A stretch of DNA of 24,216 bases from an uncultured Odoribacter sp. (GTDB lineage Bacteria > Bacteroidota > Bacteroidia > Bacteroidales > Marinifilaceae). The stretch is from assembly GCA_947039985.1 (NCBI GenBank), contig CAMRAP010000004.1:1-24216 (forward strand), read 5' to 3'. This document shows positions 1-7,414 of this stretch, in pieces (positions within the stretch are counted from its first letter, which is position 1; every line of letters begins with the position of its first letter). A program made the translations under genes and the position numbers. The notes beneath the pieces were generated by a model, which saw only the letters and a program-made list of their open reading frames with translations, was not told the origin of the DNA and did no database searches.

Positions 1-47
1 CTACACTAATCTTAACACTCTTTCCCTACACGACGCTCTTCCGATCT
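1..47 (+). other. Illumina TruSeq adapter contamination (non-genomic)
   Basis: Bases 15-47 match the whole 33-base Illumina read-1 sequencing primer (begins ACACTCTTTCCC, ends GCTCTTCCGATCT). Bases 1-6 (CTACAC) match the end of the P5 arm, and bases 7-14 (TAATCTTA) fit exactly in the i5 index slot; from memory this is TruSeq HT index D506. The arrangement P5 end, 8-base index, primer is a library molecule end and not bacterial DNA. Genomic sequence therefore starts at about base 48. Base 47 (A) is shared between the adapter end and whatever the genome had there. Confidence 0.97.
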
Positions 48-568
48 ATTGCTGTATATATACCACCAGATAATAGTGTGATGTTTACATTGTTTCCTGC
101 CATTGCCATGTCATAAAAGGCTTGAACCATTCCAACGACTGTTCCTAAGAATCCAATCATAGGTGCAAGTCCCGCACAAGTTGCCAAGGTTGAAAGTCCT
201 TTTTCCATACCTGATACTTGAAGATTTGCACTACTTTCAATAATAGCCCTTAACTCTGATATAGGTAGTTGTGTGTATTGAATACCTTTTATAAGCATAC
301 GAGACATGGGTGTGTTTTCTTCTTTACAAAAAGTGATTGCTCCACGGATGTTTTGAGCAAGGATAGATTCTCGAATTTTACCAATAAAAGAATCATTGTT
401 TTTTGCATATTTACGGATCAGAACATACCTCTCACAAAAAATATAAACAGAAATGATGGATAAAATAAAGATAGGAATCATTAGCCATCCTCCTTTAAGA
501 ATCATTCCCCACAAACTTAAATCTGTTTCTACTGCTTGTGTAGCAGCTGCTATCGTTAATGTAAACAT
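48..568 (-). CDS. exbB: ExbB/TolQ/MotA-family proton channel, 3' end missing
   Basis: Inner-membrane proton-channel subunit of the ExbB-ExbD type, which uses proton motive force to energise TonB and outer-membrane transport. About 173 genuine codons remain. A first membrane segment lies near residues 28-48, followed by a cytoplasmic helical stretch, then the family's signature Gly-rich second helix around residues 130-150 (GLAPMIGFLGTVVGMV). The start of the third segment (LLSGGIYTAI) is where the sequence stops. The open frame continues to base 26, but its last residues, DRKSVV and stop, are translated from the adapter and must not be annotated. The ATG at 566-568 is the only reasonable start. 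exbD and tonB would be expected beyond the contig end. A MotA or TolQ role cannot be excluded, but ExbB is the usual Bacteroidota assignment. Confidence 0.9.
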
Positions 569-592
569 TGAATTTATCTTTTAAATTTTCGT

Positions 593-603
593 CTGCGAAG
601 ATA
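593..603 (-). promoter_or_regulatory. Candidate promoter -7 element for the exbB-like gene
   Basis: On the minus strand 603-596 reads TATCTTCG, one base away from the Bacteroidota -7 consensus TAnnTTTG. It lies about 28 bases upstream of the exbB-like ATG. I see no convincing -33 TTTG at the usual 19-21 base spacing. The same 11-mer (CTGCGAAGATA on the plus strand) recurs at 2114-2124 upstream of another minus-strand gene. Confidence 0.4.
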
Positions 604-684
604 AAACTAAAATAGCGAAAAGGAGAAGATAAAAGATGATAAATTTAAAAATAATGTAGGATGCGAATTATATAGAAAAAGATG

Positions 685-692
685 TACTTTTG
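685..692 (+). promoter_or_regulatory. Candidate -7 promoter element for the CxxC lipoprotein gene
   Basis: TACTTTTG matches the Bacteroidota -7 consensus TAnnTTTG and would give a leader of about 55 bases before the ATG at 752. No clear -33 element is present, so this is a motif match only. The 183-base divergent region 569-751 holds nothing else I can identify. Confidence 0.3.
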
Positions 693-751
693 TTTCTCTT
701 CATTTGGGGTCAATTAATCCAAAATGAGGACACATACACCTTATATTTAGA

Positions 752-1330
752 ATGGATATGAAACAAATTATAATTATACTATTATCTGTAGTTCTTTTTA
801 ATTCTTGCAGTAATAAAAAAAGAGAAAATATGCAGCGAGATGTTGCTCAACTTCAATCTCAGGCGGTGAAATTATCCTTGAATAAGATGCAGCATTTGAT
901 GAATGGAAGGGATACTTTAATAACTGATTTTGCTGATAGTGAGTTGAAGTTAGTTATTTATTCTGATTCTTCAGCCTGTTCTTCATGTGTTGTACAAAAG
1001 ATGTATTTATGGAATCGCTTTATAGAGAGTACTTCAAAATATCAGGGACGATTGAAGTATTATTTTATATTCTCCCCAGTCAAAGAAGAGGAGGTAGTAG
1101 CAGTGGACTTAGGATTAAGGATTGATGCTTTTAATTATCCTGTATTTATTGATGGTAGTGGTGTTTTTGCAAAAGAGAATCCTCACTTGCCCCAAAATTC
1201 AAAATTACACTCTTTTTTATTAGACAAAGACAATCAGGTTATTTTTGTGGGTAACCCTTTGCGTAGTGAAAAGTTAGAAGAGATGTTTTATGTGGTGTTA
1301 GAAGACAAATTGGGAAAAAATGGAGACTAG
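752..1330 (+). CDS. Lipoprotein with thioredoxin-like CxxC motif
   Basis: A 192-residue protein with a hydrophobic N-terminal segment ending in a Bacteroidota-style lipobox (LFNSC, lipidated Cys19). A polar stretch follows with Asn and Lys just after the Cys. CSSC at residues 76-79 sits after a predicted beta strand (KLVIYSDSSA), the position of a thioredoxin-fold active site. FNYPVFID near residue 125 would fit the cis-Pro region. A role as a periplasmic or envelope thiol-disulfide protein is inferred; the substrate is unknown. Translation may begin at ATG 752 or two codons later at ATG 758 (MKQIII), which gives a more standard signal peptide. The gene converges on the next one with only 3 bases between the stops. 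Confidence 0.75.
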   Translation: MDMKQIIIILLSVVLFNSCSNKKRENMQRDVAQLQSQAVKLSLNKMQHLMNGRDTLITDFADSELKLVIYSDSSACSSCVVQKMYLWNRFIESTSKYQGRLKYYFIFSPVKEEEVVAVDLGLRIDAFNYPVFIDGSGVFAKENPHLPQNSKLHSFLLDKDNQVIFVGNPLRSEKLEEMFYVVLEDKLGKNGD

Positions 1331-1333
1331 CTG

Positions 1334-2080
1334 CTAGAATAGTTTTAATGTAATTTCTTCTGCTTCTTTTCTTCTTCTGATTCTCTCTTTTTCACCTCTT
1401 CGGAAGACATAGGTTAAACCATATTCCTCGCACATATATCTTTTCTCTTCTTCATCCTTAACTCCTTCATATTTGCCTTCAACATGATTCCATATATCCA
1501 GTATAAGTGCATCAGCATCCTGTCGAAATGGGACAATATTACTACTTTGGCGTGCTGAATTATTTTGGAATTGTTTTTGTTGAGTATAATTCTCTTTGAA
1601 ATTTTCAAAGTTTGCTTTGACTAAGGCAATTGAAGGTGAGTAGATTGGATTTCCTCCTCCACTGCTAATGCGACTTTGTTCTCCTTTTATTACTTTTTCG
1701 CCCCACACCAACAACTCTTTTTCACTTAATAAGGAAGGGACTTTAGAGTCATTTTCATCCAAGCTATAAAATGTTCGTGCAGATGGCTTCAACTCTCCTC
1801 GTGCAATACAAAAATTTAAAACTTGAATAAAGTGTGAAATATATAAACGTGCTTTTTTAGTATATTCAGAAACTTTAGAACTGCTACTTGATTGTACTTC
1901 CCTTGCTACCTTTGAATTTGCAATTGTAGCTTCAAATTTAGGAATGAAAAAATCAATCTTTTGCTTGAGAGCAAAAGGATAGGCTATTGAATCTCGATCT
2001 TCTTGTTGTCCTTTTTTTAGAGCTGCTTTTAGAGCCCTAATCCTTGCTGCATCAGTGTTAGGTAATCTTCTATAAGGCAT
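1334..2080 (-). CDS. Conserved-looking hypothetical protein, 248 aa
   Basis: I do not recognise a characterised family. The protein is soluble, with no signal peptide or membrane segment. It opens with a basic stretch (MPYRRLPNTDAARIRALKAAL), has a Ser-rich segment near residues 64-69, and a long helical middle part (residues about 70-95). The C-terminus is highly charged, with KDEEEKRY and an Arg/Glu-rich helix near residues 220-242. Codon use resembles that of neighbouring genes, so it is likely real. It stands alone on the minus strand between a terminator hairpin (2141-2171) and a convergent gene, with its own promoter candidate at 2117-2124. Its function is unknown. Confidence 0.7.
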   Translation of the reverse strand: MPYRRLPNTDAARIRALKAALKKGQQEDRDSIAYPFALKQKIDFFIPKFEATIANSKVAREVQSSSSSKVSEYTKKARLYISHFIQVLNFCIARGELKPSARTFYSLDENDSKVPSLLSEKELLVWGEKVIKGEQSRISSGGGNPIYSPSIALVKANFENFKENYTQQKQFQNNSARQSSNIVPFRQDADALILDIWNHVEGKYEGVKDEEEKRYMCEEYGLTYVFRRGEKERIRRRKEAEEITLKLF

Positions 2081-2113
2081 TAATTTATACTTTTAATGAT
2101 GTCACTTATCTTG

Positions 2114-2147
2114 CTGCGAAGATATGAAAAATAAATAAACAAACAAT
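2114..2147 (-). promoter_or_regulatory. Candidate promoter for the 248-aa hypothetical gene
   Basis: On the minus strand, TATCTTCG (2124-2117) matches the Bacteroidota -7 consensus TAnnTTTG at all but one base. ATTG at 2147-2144 lies 19 bases upstream and resembles the -33 TTTG element. The -33 part lies inside the left arm of the hairpin that ends the upstream mltF unit, so terminator and promoter are interleaved. The leader before the ATG at 2080 would be about 30 bases. Confidence 0.45.
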
Positions 2148-2171
2148 TATTCGCAATGTGAATAATTGTTT
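2141..2171 (-). terminator. Rho-independent-type terminator after mltF
   Basis: A perfect 12-bp inverted repeat (AAACAATTATTC / GAATAATTGTTT) has a 7-base loop (2153-2159). It starts about 10 bases past the mltF stop in the minus direction. A T-rich tract follows on the minus strand (GTTTATTTATTTTTC). The stem is AT-rich but long and perfect. Confidence 0.75.
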
Positions 2172-2181
2172 ATTATTATAT

Positions 2182-3570
2182 TTACTTAATGTTTTTATAG
2201 TTCGTATAAGTTTCTAAAACTCTTTCAACATAACTATAGGCTTGTGAACCATCGCAATATCCATTTTTTGCCAAAGGATCTTGATAATATTGTGGCATAT
2301 TTTTATGGCGTAAATAATAATCTACGTTTCCTTTCCATATTTGTGGATCTTTTTCATGTTTTTGGGCTAAGCGTATGGCATCTAAAATATGCCCAGGTCC
2401 TGCATTATACGAAGCGAGGACAAATTTAATTCGTTCTGTTGAGTCAGGAACATGTTTCGTGAGATACTTATCTAAATATTGCAAATAAGATGCTCCGACA
2501 TATATGTTACTATCCGCTTGAATATAGTTGCTGACACTGAATTGTTTTGCCGTTTCTGGGATAATTTGCATTAATCCAGAAGCCCCAACTATAGATTCTG
2601 CCTCTGGATTGAAATTTGATTCTGTGAAAATAATAGCTGCTAGCAGTTTCCAGTCATAAGCAATTCGTTGAGCCTCTTTTTTGAGTAGATGGTCGTAAAC
2701 TGATATTGTTCCTTTTTGTAGAATAGCATGTTTAGACGTATTTGAGGGAACTGATTTGTGATTATTGAAATAGCGCTTATAGAGATAGTTAAACTTTCCA
2801 TTCTTTTTGATTTGTTTGAGCCAATTATTTATCTCAATGATTAAAAGTTCATTCTCCGGATTTGTAGCCCATGATACAGCAATACTATCTTGTAATTTAA
2901 ATGAGTAGTCTATATTTTTCATAGAAAATCGAGATGCATTTGCAATATTTTCATCTATAAGCATATAATCGATAGTTCCATTTTCTACCAAATACATGAG
3001 GTCTTCATTGGAGCCAAAATTGACCTCCATAATATAAATTTCTATGCCTAACGAATCTTGAATTTTCGTTAACCTTCTTTTATAAGAGTTGGAGGCATTT
3101 TTTGAAATGAAAACTTCTTTTTCATCTAATGCTGCTATATTTTTTATAGGGGGATTTTTTACATTTTGTACTAGTACTTTAGCCGTTTGGAAAAAAGCGT
3201 GACTGAATCCCAGTTGCTTTTTGAGAGCAAGAGTTTGTGAAACACTCATTGTCAATAAATCATATTGCTTATCTTGTAGATGCTGTATAGCTGTATCAAT
3301 ATTATGATTCACCTCGATTATCTTGAGTTTTACGCCTAGATAGTTTGCAAAGTCTTGTGCTAATTCATAATGAAATCCACGCGTAACCCCTTGGTATACA
3401 TAATAGTCAGTTGTATTATAGAATATAGAAATATCAAGAGTCCCTTTTTGTAATATTTTTTCTAGGTGAGATGGTTCAGGTATTACAAACTCAATTTTTT
3501 CTTTTTGCTTTGATTGACAAGAACAAAGCAGTAAAATGATGATATATGGTATGATTTTAGCTATAGTCAT
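2182..3570 (-). CDS. mltF: Membrane-bound lytic murein transglycosylase F
   Basis: A 462-residue peptidoglycan lyase that cleaves the MurNAc-GlcNAc bond to give 1,6-anhydro-muropeptides. A lipoprotein signal ends at LLLCSC (lipid anchor Cys18). A periplasmic solute-binding domain (SBP_bac_3 type, residues about 35-270) regulates the enzyme in the family. A C-terminal SLT lysozyme-like domain follows (about 300-440). The catalytic Glu317 is visible in FTESNFNP, followed by the family signature GASGLMQIIP and later LASYNAGPGH. The ATG shares one base with the stop of the upstream putative porin (TAATG, 3568-3572), which suggests translational coupling. Length and domain order match MltF; only its outer- versus inner-leaflet location is uncertain. 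Confidence 0.93.
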   Translation of the reverse strand: MTIAKIIPYIIILLLCSCQSKQKEKIEFVIPEPSHLEKILQKGTLDISIFYNTTDYYVYQGVTRGFHYELAQDFANYLGVKLKIIEVNHNIDTAIQHLQDKQYDLLTMSVSQTLALKKQLGFSHAFFQTAKVLVQNVKNPPIKNIAALDEKEVFISKNASNSYKRRLTKIQDSLGIEIYIMEVNFGSNEDLMYLVENGTIDYMLIDENIANASRFSMKNIDYSFKLQDSIAVSWATNPENELLIIEINNWLKQIKKNGKFNYLYKRYFNNHKSVPSNTSKHAILQKGTISVYDHLLKKEAQRIAYDWKLLAAIIFTESNFNPEAESIVGASGLMQIIPETAKQFSVSNYIQADSNIYVGASYLQYLDKYLTKHVPDSTERIKFVLASYNAGPGHILDAIRLAQKHEKDPQIWKGNVDYYLRHKNMPQYYQDPLAKNGYCDGSQAYSYVERVLETYTNYKNIK

Positions 3571-5567
3571 TAATCAAAAAAGTTCCACTGGATTCCGAAT
3601 TTAAATATGGCTGGATTTATAGGATAATCTGAGGCACTGAAATAATTCCCATTTCTTTTGAGCAAGTAATTTAGATGCTCATATTTTGCAAAAATAATCG
3701 CTGTCTGAATTTTCAAATTGAGAAAAACATCCACTTTGGGATAATTTCCAATTTTAAATTCTCGTTGGTTATAAAATTGCATAATAGAAGGCATATAGTT
3801 GTCTGCATAGAACTCTGTGTTATAAAAAAGGTCAACACCAATTTGTAGCTCAAGAGCTTTTTTGAAAAGGTGGTTTTGATAATAATTATGAGAATAAACA
3901 GAAAAGGCTGGTAGTGATACGATATCTTCTTGAGTACTTTTTTGGAAGTATACTTTTTGATCGAAATGGAAATTTCCTGCGCGGAAATGTTGTTTAGCCC
4001 AAGCTGTAAATACCATTAAAGTTTTACTGGTTTGCTGTGGTGCCGCAATCGTGTCAAAATAGATGTAGCTAAATGTATTGCTAATTCCAACTCCCAATTC
4101 TGTTCGTAAGCGAGTGTTGATGTAGCGTCCTTCTACTTGAATTGTTTTGATTGATTTAAAATCATTGTCCCAGATGTTATGATTACCTACATAATGATCT
4201 AGAAATGGAGTGGGGCTTTGTAGTTTTATCGTTGCATCTGCACGTAGTAGACTACTTTTATCTTTTCTTAGTGCCTGAATAATGTAGCCATCGATATTAA
4301 AATTTCCAACATAGTGACCCAATACGCATAATTTAGCTGATAAATCATAGTTTAGCAGTGCGCTTGTGTCTATATTGAAAAGTCCTGCAGTTAGGTGCAT
4401 CCCTGTATAATTCGTTTTTCCAAAGCTTTGAATATGCGTCGTTGTGTCGTAAGCCGTACGTTGGTTATAAATTTCTTGTTTGTAATTTAAACCCAGATAA
4501 ACGCCTGGCAAGTATTTATATGTAGGATGTTCGTTTAATACAAATTTAGCTGATAAATCATATATTTGATTTGCCACTTTATCATAAGTGTAGGGAAGGC
4601 TATCAATATAAGTATTTGGATAAAAGTCATGATTAATCGTTTTCTCTTTATATTTATGTTCATTGCCTTCTGCTTTAAAATTGAATACTGCTTTTGCTGC
4701 ATAGGTGTATGAGGTGTCCATGCTTAATGAATCTGTACCCACAATAATTTCTTTTGGATTCCCTAGATTATATTGAGCTTGGAAGTTGAAATTAGTATTG
4801 CGATAGACATTTTGAGCCTCATGATATTCATTTAGCCATACGGGCATGTTTTCTGAATCAATTTCAGTTGAGTCAGTGATTTCTGCACGCTCTTTTATAC
4901 CACCATTTTCTAGAAAATCTCCATTGTTTTGGTTGATGAAAAATGATAAGACGGTACGTTCTCTTTCATAATTAGAGAAAAAGGAAAAATTATATGCTGT
5001 TGATTTTTGATGTGCATATCGTCCGTCTCCAGAGAGTAGATGATAACGTATTCCTACATTCCAAAAAGGATTGATATTTTGTACATGCAACACACTTAGA
5101 AGATTTTCTGCTTGTCCTTTTCCTCCTCCTGTAAAATATTTTAGTTGTGTAAGAGGGGTGGTTGTATTGTAATTCAAAGCATCTTCAGGAAGAAAAAGGT
5201 AGGCTCGAATATAAGTTAGGGGATAAAAGTCTTGCACATTATTTCTATCCATAAAGATATTTGATTCATAAGGAGATGGGAAATTTCCTAAATAGGTATT
5301 CGAAATACTTTTCTTAAAGATTGGATTAAAGTTTTGAATACCATTCATTAATGTATCTAAAGGGATGTTTTGTAAGTAAACACCGCCATTCATCCACTTC
5401 CAAGTGTGCCTGAAATGTGGGATCTCAGGACCTTGAATGGAATCCTGATCAGAATTAGAGGCGTCAGAATTATTTTCGTTATCTATATTGTCGGTATTAA
5501 AATCGCTCTGAGCGAAGCATATCGTATAAGATAACACCCATATTATTATCAAGATAATTTTTTTCAT
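3570..5567 (-). CDS. Putative outer-membrane porin (Porin_10 family)
   Basis: A 665-residue secreted protein with a Sec signal peptide (cleavage probably after Ala19, CFA-QS). It has a short Asp/Asn/Ser-rich linker (residues about 21-45), then a long run of alternating hydrophobic strands with aromatic girdles. It ends in an aromatic strand (FGIQWNFFD), as beta-barrel outer-membrane proteins do. The pattern and length fit the Bacteroidota 'putative porin' family (Porin_10, PF14121); the substrate is unknown. It is the first gene of a two-gene unit with mltF, overlapping it by 1 nt. No alternative Met exists before the signal peptide, so the start is well fixed, although it lies only five bases from a perfect promoter-like motif. 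Confidence 0.8.
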   Translation of the reverse strand: MKKIILIIIWVLSYTICFAQSDFNTDNIDNENNSDASNSDQDSIQGPEIPHFRHTWKWMNGGVYLQNIPLDTLMNGIQNFNPIFKKSISNTYLGNFPSPYESNIFMDRNNVQDFYPLTYIRAYLFLPEDALNYNTTTPLTQLKYFTGGGKGQAENLLSVLHVQNINPFWNVGIRYHLLSGDGRYAHQKSTAYNFSFFSNYERERTVLSFFINQNNGDFLENGGIKERAEITDSTEIDSENMPVWLNEYHEAQNVYRNTNFNFQAQYNLGNPKEIIVGTDSLSMDTSYTYAAKAVFNFKAEGNEHKYKEKTINHDFYPNTYIDSLPYTYDKVANQIYDLSAKFVLNEHPTYKYLPGVYLGLNYKQEIYNQRTAYDTTTHIQSFGKTNYTGMHLTAGLFNIDTSALLNYDLSAKLCVLGHYVGNFNIDGYIIQALRKDKSSLLRADATIKLQSPTPFLDHYVGNHNIWDNDFKSIKTIQVEGRYINTRLRTELGVGISNTFSYIYFDTIAAPQQTSKTLMVFTAWAKQHFRAGNFHFDQKVYFQKSTQEDIVSLPAFSVYSHNYYQNHLFKKALELQIGVDLFYNTEFYADNYMPSIMQFYNQREFKIGNYPKVDVFLNLKIQTAIIFAKYEHLNYLLKRNGNYFSASDYPINPAIFKFGIQWNFFD

Positions 5568-5572
5568 CGCTA

Positions 5573-5580
5573 CAAATATA
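5573..5580 (-). promoter_or_regulatory. Candidate -7 promoter element directly before the porin ATG
   Basis: The minus strand reads TATATTTG, a perfect TAnnTTTG match, then TAGCG and the ATG at 5567-5565. With the usual spacing the transcript would start about 0-3 bases before the ATG. No clear -33 element is visible. Confidence 0.45.
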
Positions 5581-5610
5581 CGGAAACTTTTAAAACTCTC
5601 ATAAATTAGT

Positions 5611-5618
5611 TACTTTTG
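5611..5618 (+). promoter_or_regulatory. Candidate -7 promoter element for glnS
   Basis: TACTTTTG matches TAnnTTTG and lies about 60 bases upstream of the glnS ATG at 5680. A weak T-rich -33 candidate is at 5588-5591 (TTTT), spaced 19 bases. The divergent region 5568-5679 thus probably holds two back-to-back promoters. Confidence 0.4.
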
Positions 5619-5679
5619 TCATCTTATAAAAGGTAAAATATTTAGCAGAAAGACTATAAAACTTGTAAACTCATTAGAA

Positions 5680-7392
5680 ATGACAGATAAAAATCAACAA
5701 ATTACAGGACTAGAAGAAGAGAAATCTTTAAATTTCATCGAACAAATTATTGAAGAAGAAATTGCAATAGGGAAAAATGAAGGACAAGTGTATACTCGTT
5801 TTCCACCAGAGCCTAATGGATATTTGCATATAGGGCATGCCACTTCAATCTGTTTGAATTTTGGATTAGCTGCAAAGTATAATGGTAAGTGTAATTTACG
5901 TTTTGATGACACGAATCCTTCAAAAGAGGATGTAGAGTTTACAGATGCCATACAAGAAGATATAAAATGGTTAGGTTTTCAATGGGAAGGTGCAGTTCAC
6001 TATGCTTCTGATTATTTTCAGCAGTTATATGATTGGGCGGAGCAGTTGATAAAAGAAAGTAAAGCTTATATTGATGATCAAACGGCAGAAGAGATCAGTG
6101 CTGGTCGTAAAAATGTAAATGAACCTGGTGTAAATAGTCCTTATAGAGAGCGTTCTGTGGATGAAAATTTGACCTTGTTTCGTGGGATGAGAAATGGAGA
6201 ATTTGCTGAAGGTAGTCGTGTATTGCGGACAAAGATTGATATGGCTCATCCCAATATGTTGATGCGAGATCCGATTATGTATCGTATTATATATTGTCAT
6301 CACCATCGAACAGGCGATCAGTGGTGTATTTATCCCATGTATGATTTTACACATGGACAAAGTGATTATTTGGAGGGAATCACTCATTCTATATGTACTT
6401 TGGAGTTTGAAGTTCACCGTCCTTTATATAATTGGTATTTAGATCAGTTGACAACAACAGAATACCGTCCTCGTCAGATCGAATTTGCTCGTCGAAATCT
6501 GAATTATACGGTGATGAGTAAGCGACGATTGTTGGAACTTGTAGAGAAAAAATATGTAGCAGGATGGGATGATCCTCGTATGCCAACAGTTTGTGGTTTG
6601 CGTCGTAGAGGATATACACCTGAAGCTCTTAGAATGTTTGCAGAGAAAGTGGGGGTAGCGCGTCGTGAAATAGTTGTAGATATGGCTTTGTTAGAATTTT
6701 GCATTCGAGAGCATTTGAATAAAACAGCTGCACGTGTTATGGCTGTACTTGATCCCGTAAAGGTCGTGATTGACAACTATCCAGCAGGACAAACAGAGTA
6801 TGTTGAGATTGAAAACAATCCAGAAGATCCAGAAGCAGGAAAGAGACAGGTTGCTTTTTCTGGTGAGTTGTATATTGAGCGTGAGGATTTTATGGAGGAT
6901 GCTCCAAAGAAATTTTTCCGATTGGGATTAGGTAAAGAGGTGAGGTTGAAAGGTGCATACATTGTAGAATGTACCAGAGTTGAAAAGGATGAAAATGGAA
7001 ATATAACAGTGATTCATTGTTCGTATGATCCTGATTCACGTAGTGGTAGTGGTAGTGAAGCTAGTAAGCGAAAAGTCAAAGGAACTTTACATTGGGTGTC
7101 TGCAATTGATGCAATTGATGCAGAGGTTAAGTTATACGATCGATTATTTAAGGATGAAGATCCTGCTGGGCATAAAGATGTAGACTTTAAAGAGTTCTTT
7201 AACGAGGATTCATTACAGGTGTTGAAAGGATGTAAATTAGAAGCAGCACTAAGTAGTGCAATGCCAGGTGAGAGATTTCAATTTCAACGCTTGGGGTACT
7301 TCTGTGTAGATTTAGACTCAAAAGAGGGGCAATTAATCTTTAATAAAACTGTTGGTTTAAAAGATAATTGGTCAAAAATTCAAAAAGGATAG
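5680..7392 (+). CDS. glnS: Glutaminyl-tRNA synthetase
   Basis: A 570-residue class I aminoacyl-tRNA synthetase that charges tRNA-Gln with glutamine in the cytoplasm. The ATP-binding signature is PPEPNGYLHIGH (residues 42-53, HIGH at 50-53). The second is VMSKR (residues 278-282). Between them are typical GlnRS blocks such as RFDDTNP and YDFTHGQSDYLEGITHS. The C-terminal part (from about residue 350) is the beta-barrel anticodon-binding region, ending in the usual GLKDNWSKI. Length is normal and there is no C-terminal YqeY extension. GlnRS and GluRS share the fold, but this motif set and length are those of GlnRS. The YitT-family gene follows after 22 bases. Confidence 0.96.
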   Translation: MTDKNQQITGLEEEKSLNFIEQIIEEEIAIGKNEGQVYTRFPPEPNGYLHIGHATSICLNFGLAAKYNGKCNLRFDDTNPSKEDVEFTDAIQEDIKWLGFQWEGAVHYASDYFQQLYDWAEQLIKESKAYIDDQTAEEISAGRKNVNEPGVNSPYRERSVDENLTLFRGMRNGEFAEGSRVLRTKIDMAHPNMLMRDPIMYRIIYCHHHRTGDQWCIYPMYDFTHGQSDYLEGITHSICTLEFEVHRPLYNWYLDQLTTTEYRPRQIEFARRNLNYTVMSKRRLLELVEKKYVAGWDDPRMPTVCGLRRRGYTPEALRMFAEKVGVARREIVVDMALLEFCIREHLNKTAARVMAVLDPVKVVIDNYPAGQTEYVEIENNPEDPEAGKRQVAFSGELYIEREDFMEDAPKKFFRLGLGKEVRLKGAYIVECTRVEKDENGNITVIHCSYDPDSRSGSGSEASKRKVKGTLHWVSAIDAIDAEVKLYDRLFKDEDPAGHKDVDFKEFFNEDSLQVLKGCKLEAALSSAMPGERFQFQRLGYFCVDLDSKEGQLIFNKTVGLKDNWSKIQKG

Positions 7393-7414
7393 GTGTTTAT
7401 ATATATTAAAAATA

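Noticed and set aside
1327..1345. CTAGCTGCTAG between two convergent stops as a terminator.
   Set aside because: The stem is 4 bp with a 3-base loop and no proper T tract; too weak to call.
6025..6417. A 130-codon minus-strand open frame inside glnS.
   Set aside because: It is antisense to a highly conserved part of glnS, its translation resembles no protein I know, and it is a shadow of glnS codon composition. Other antisense frames in the mur and fts genes were dropped for the same reason.
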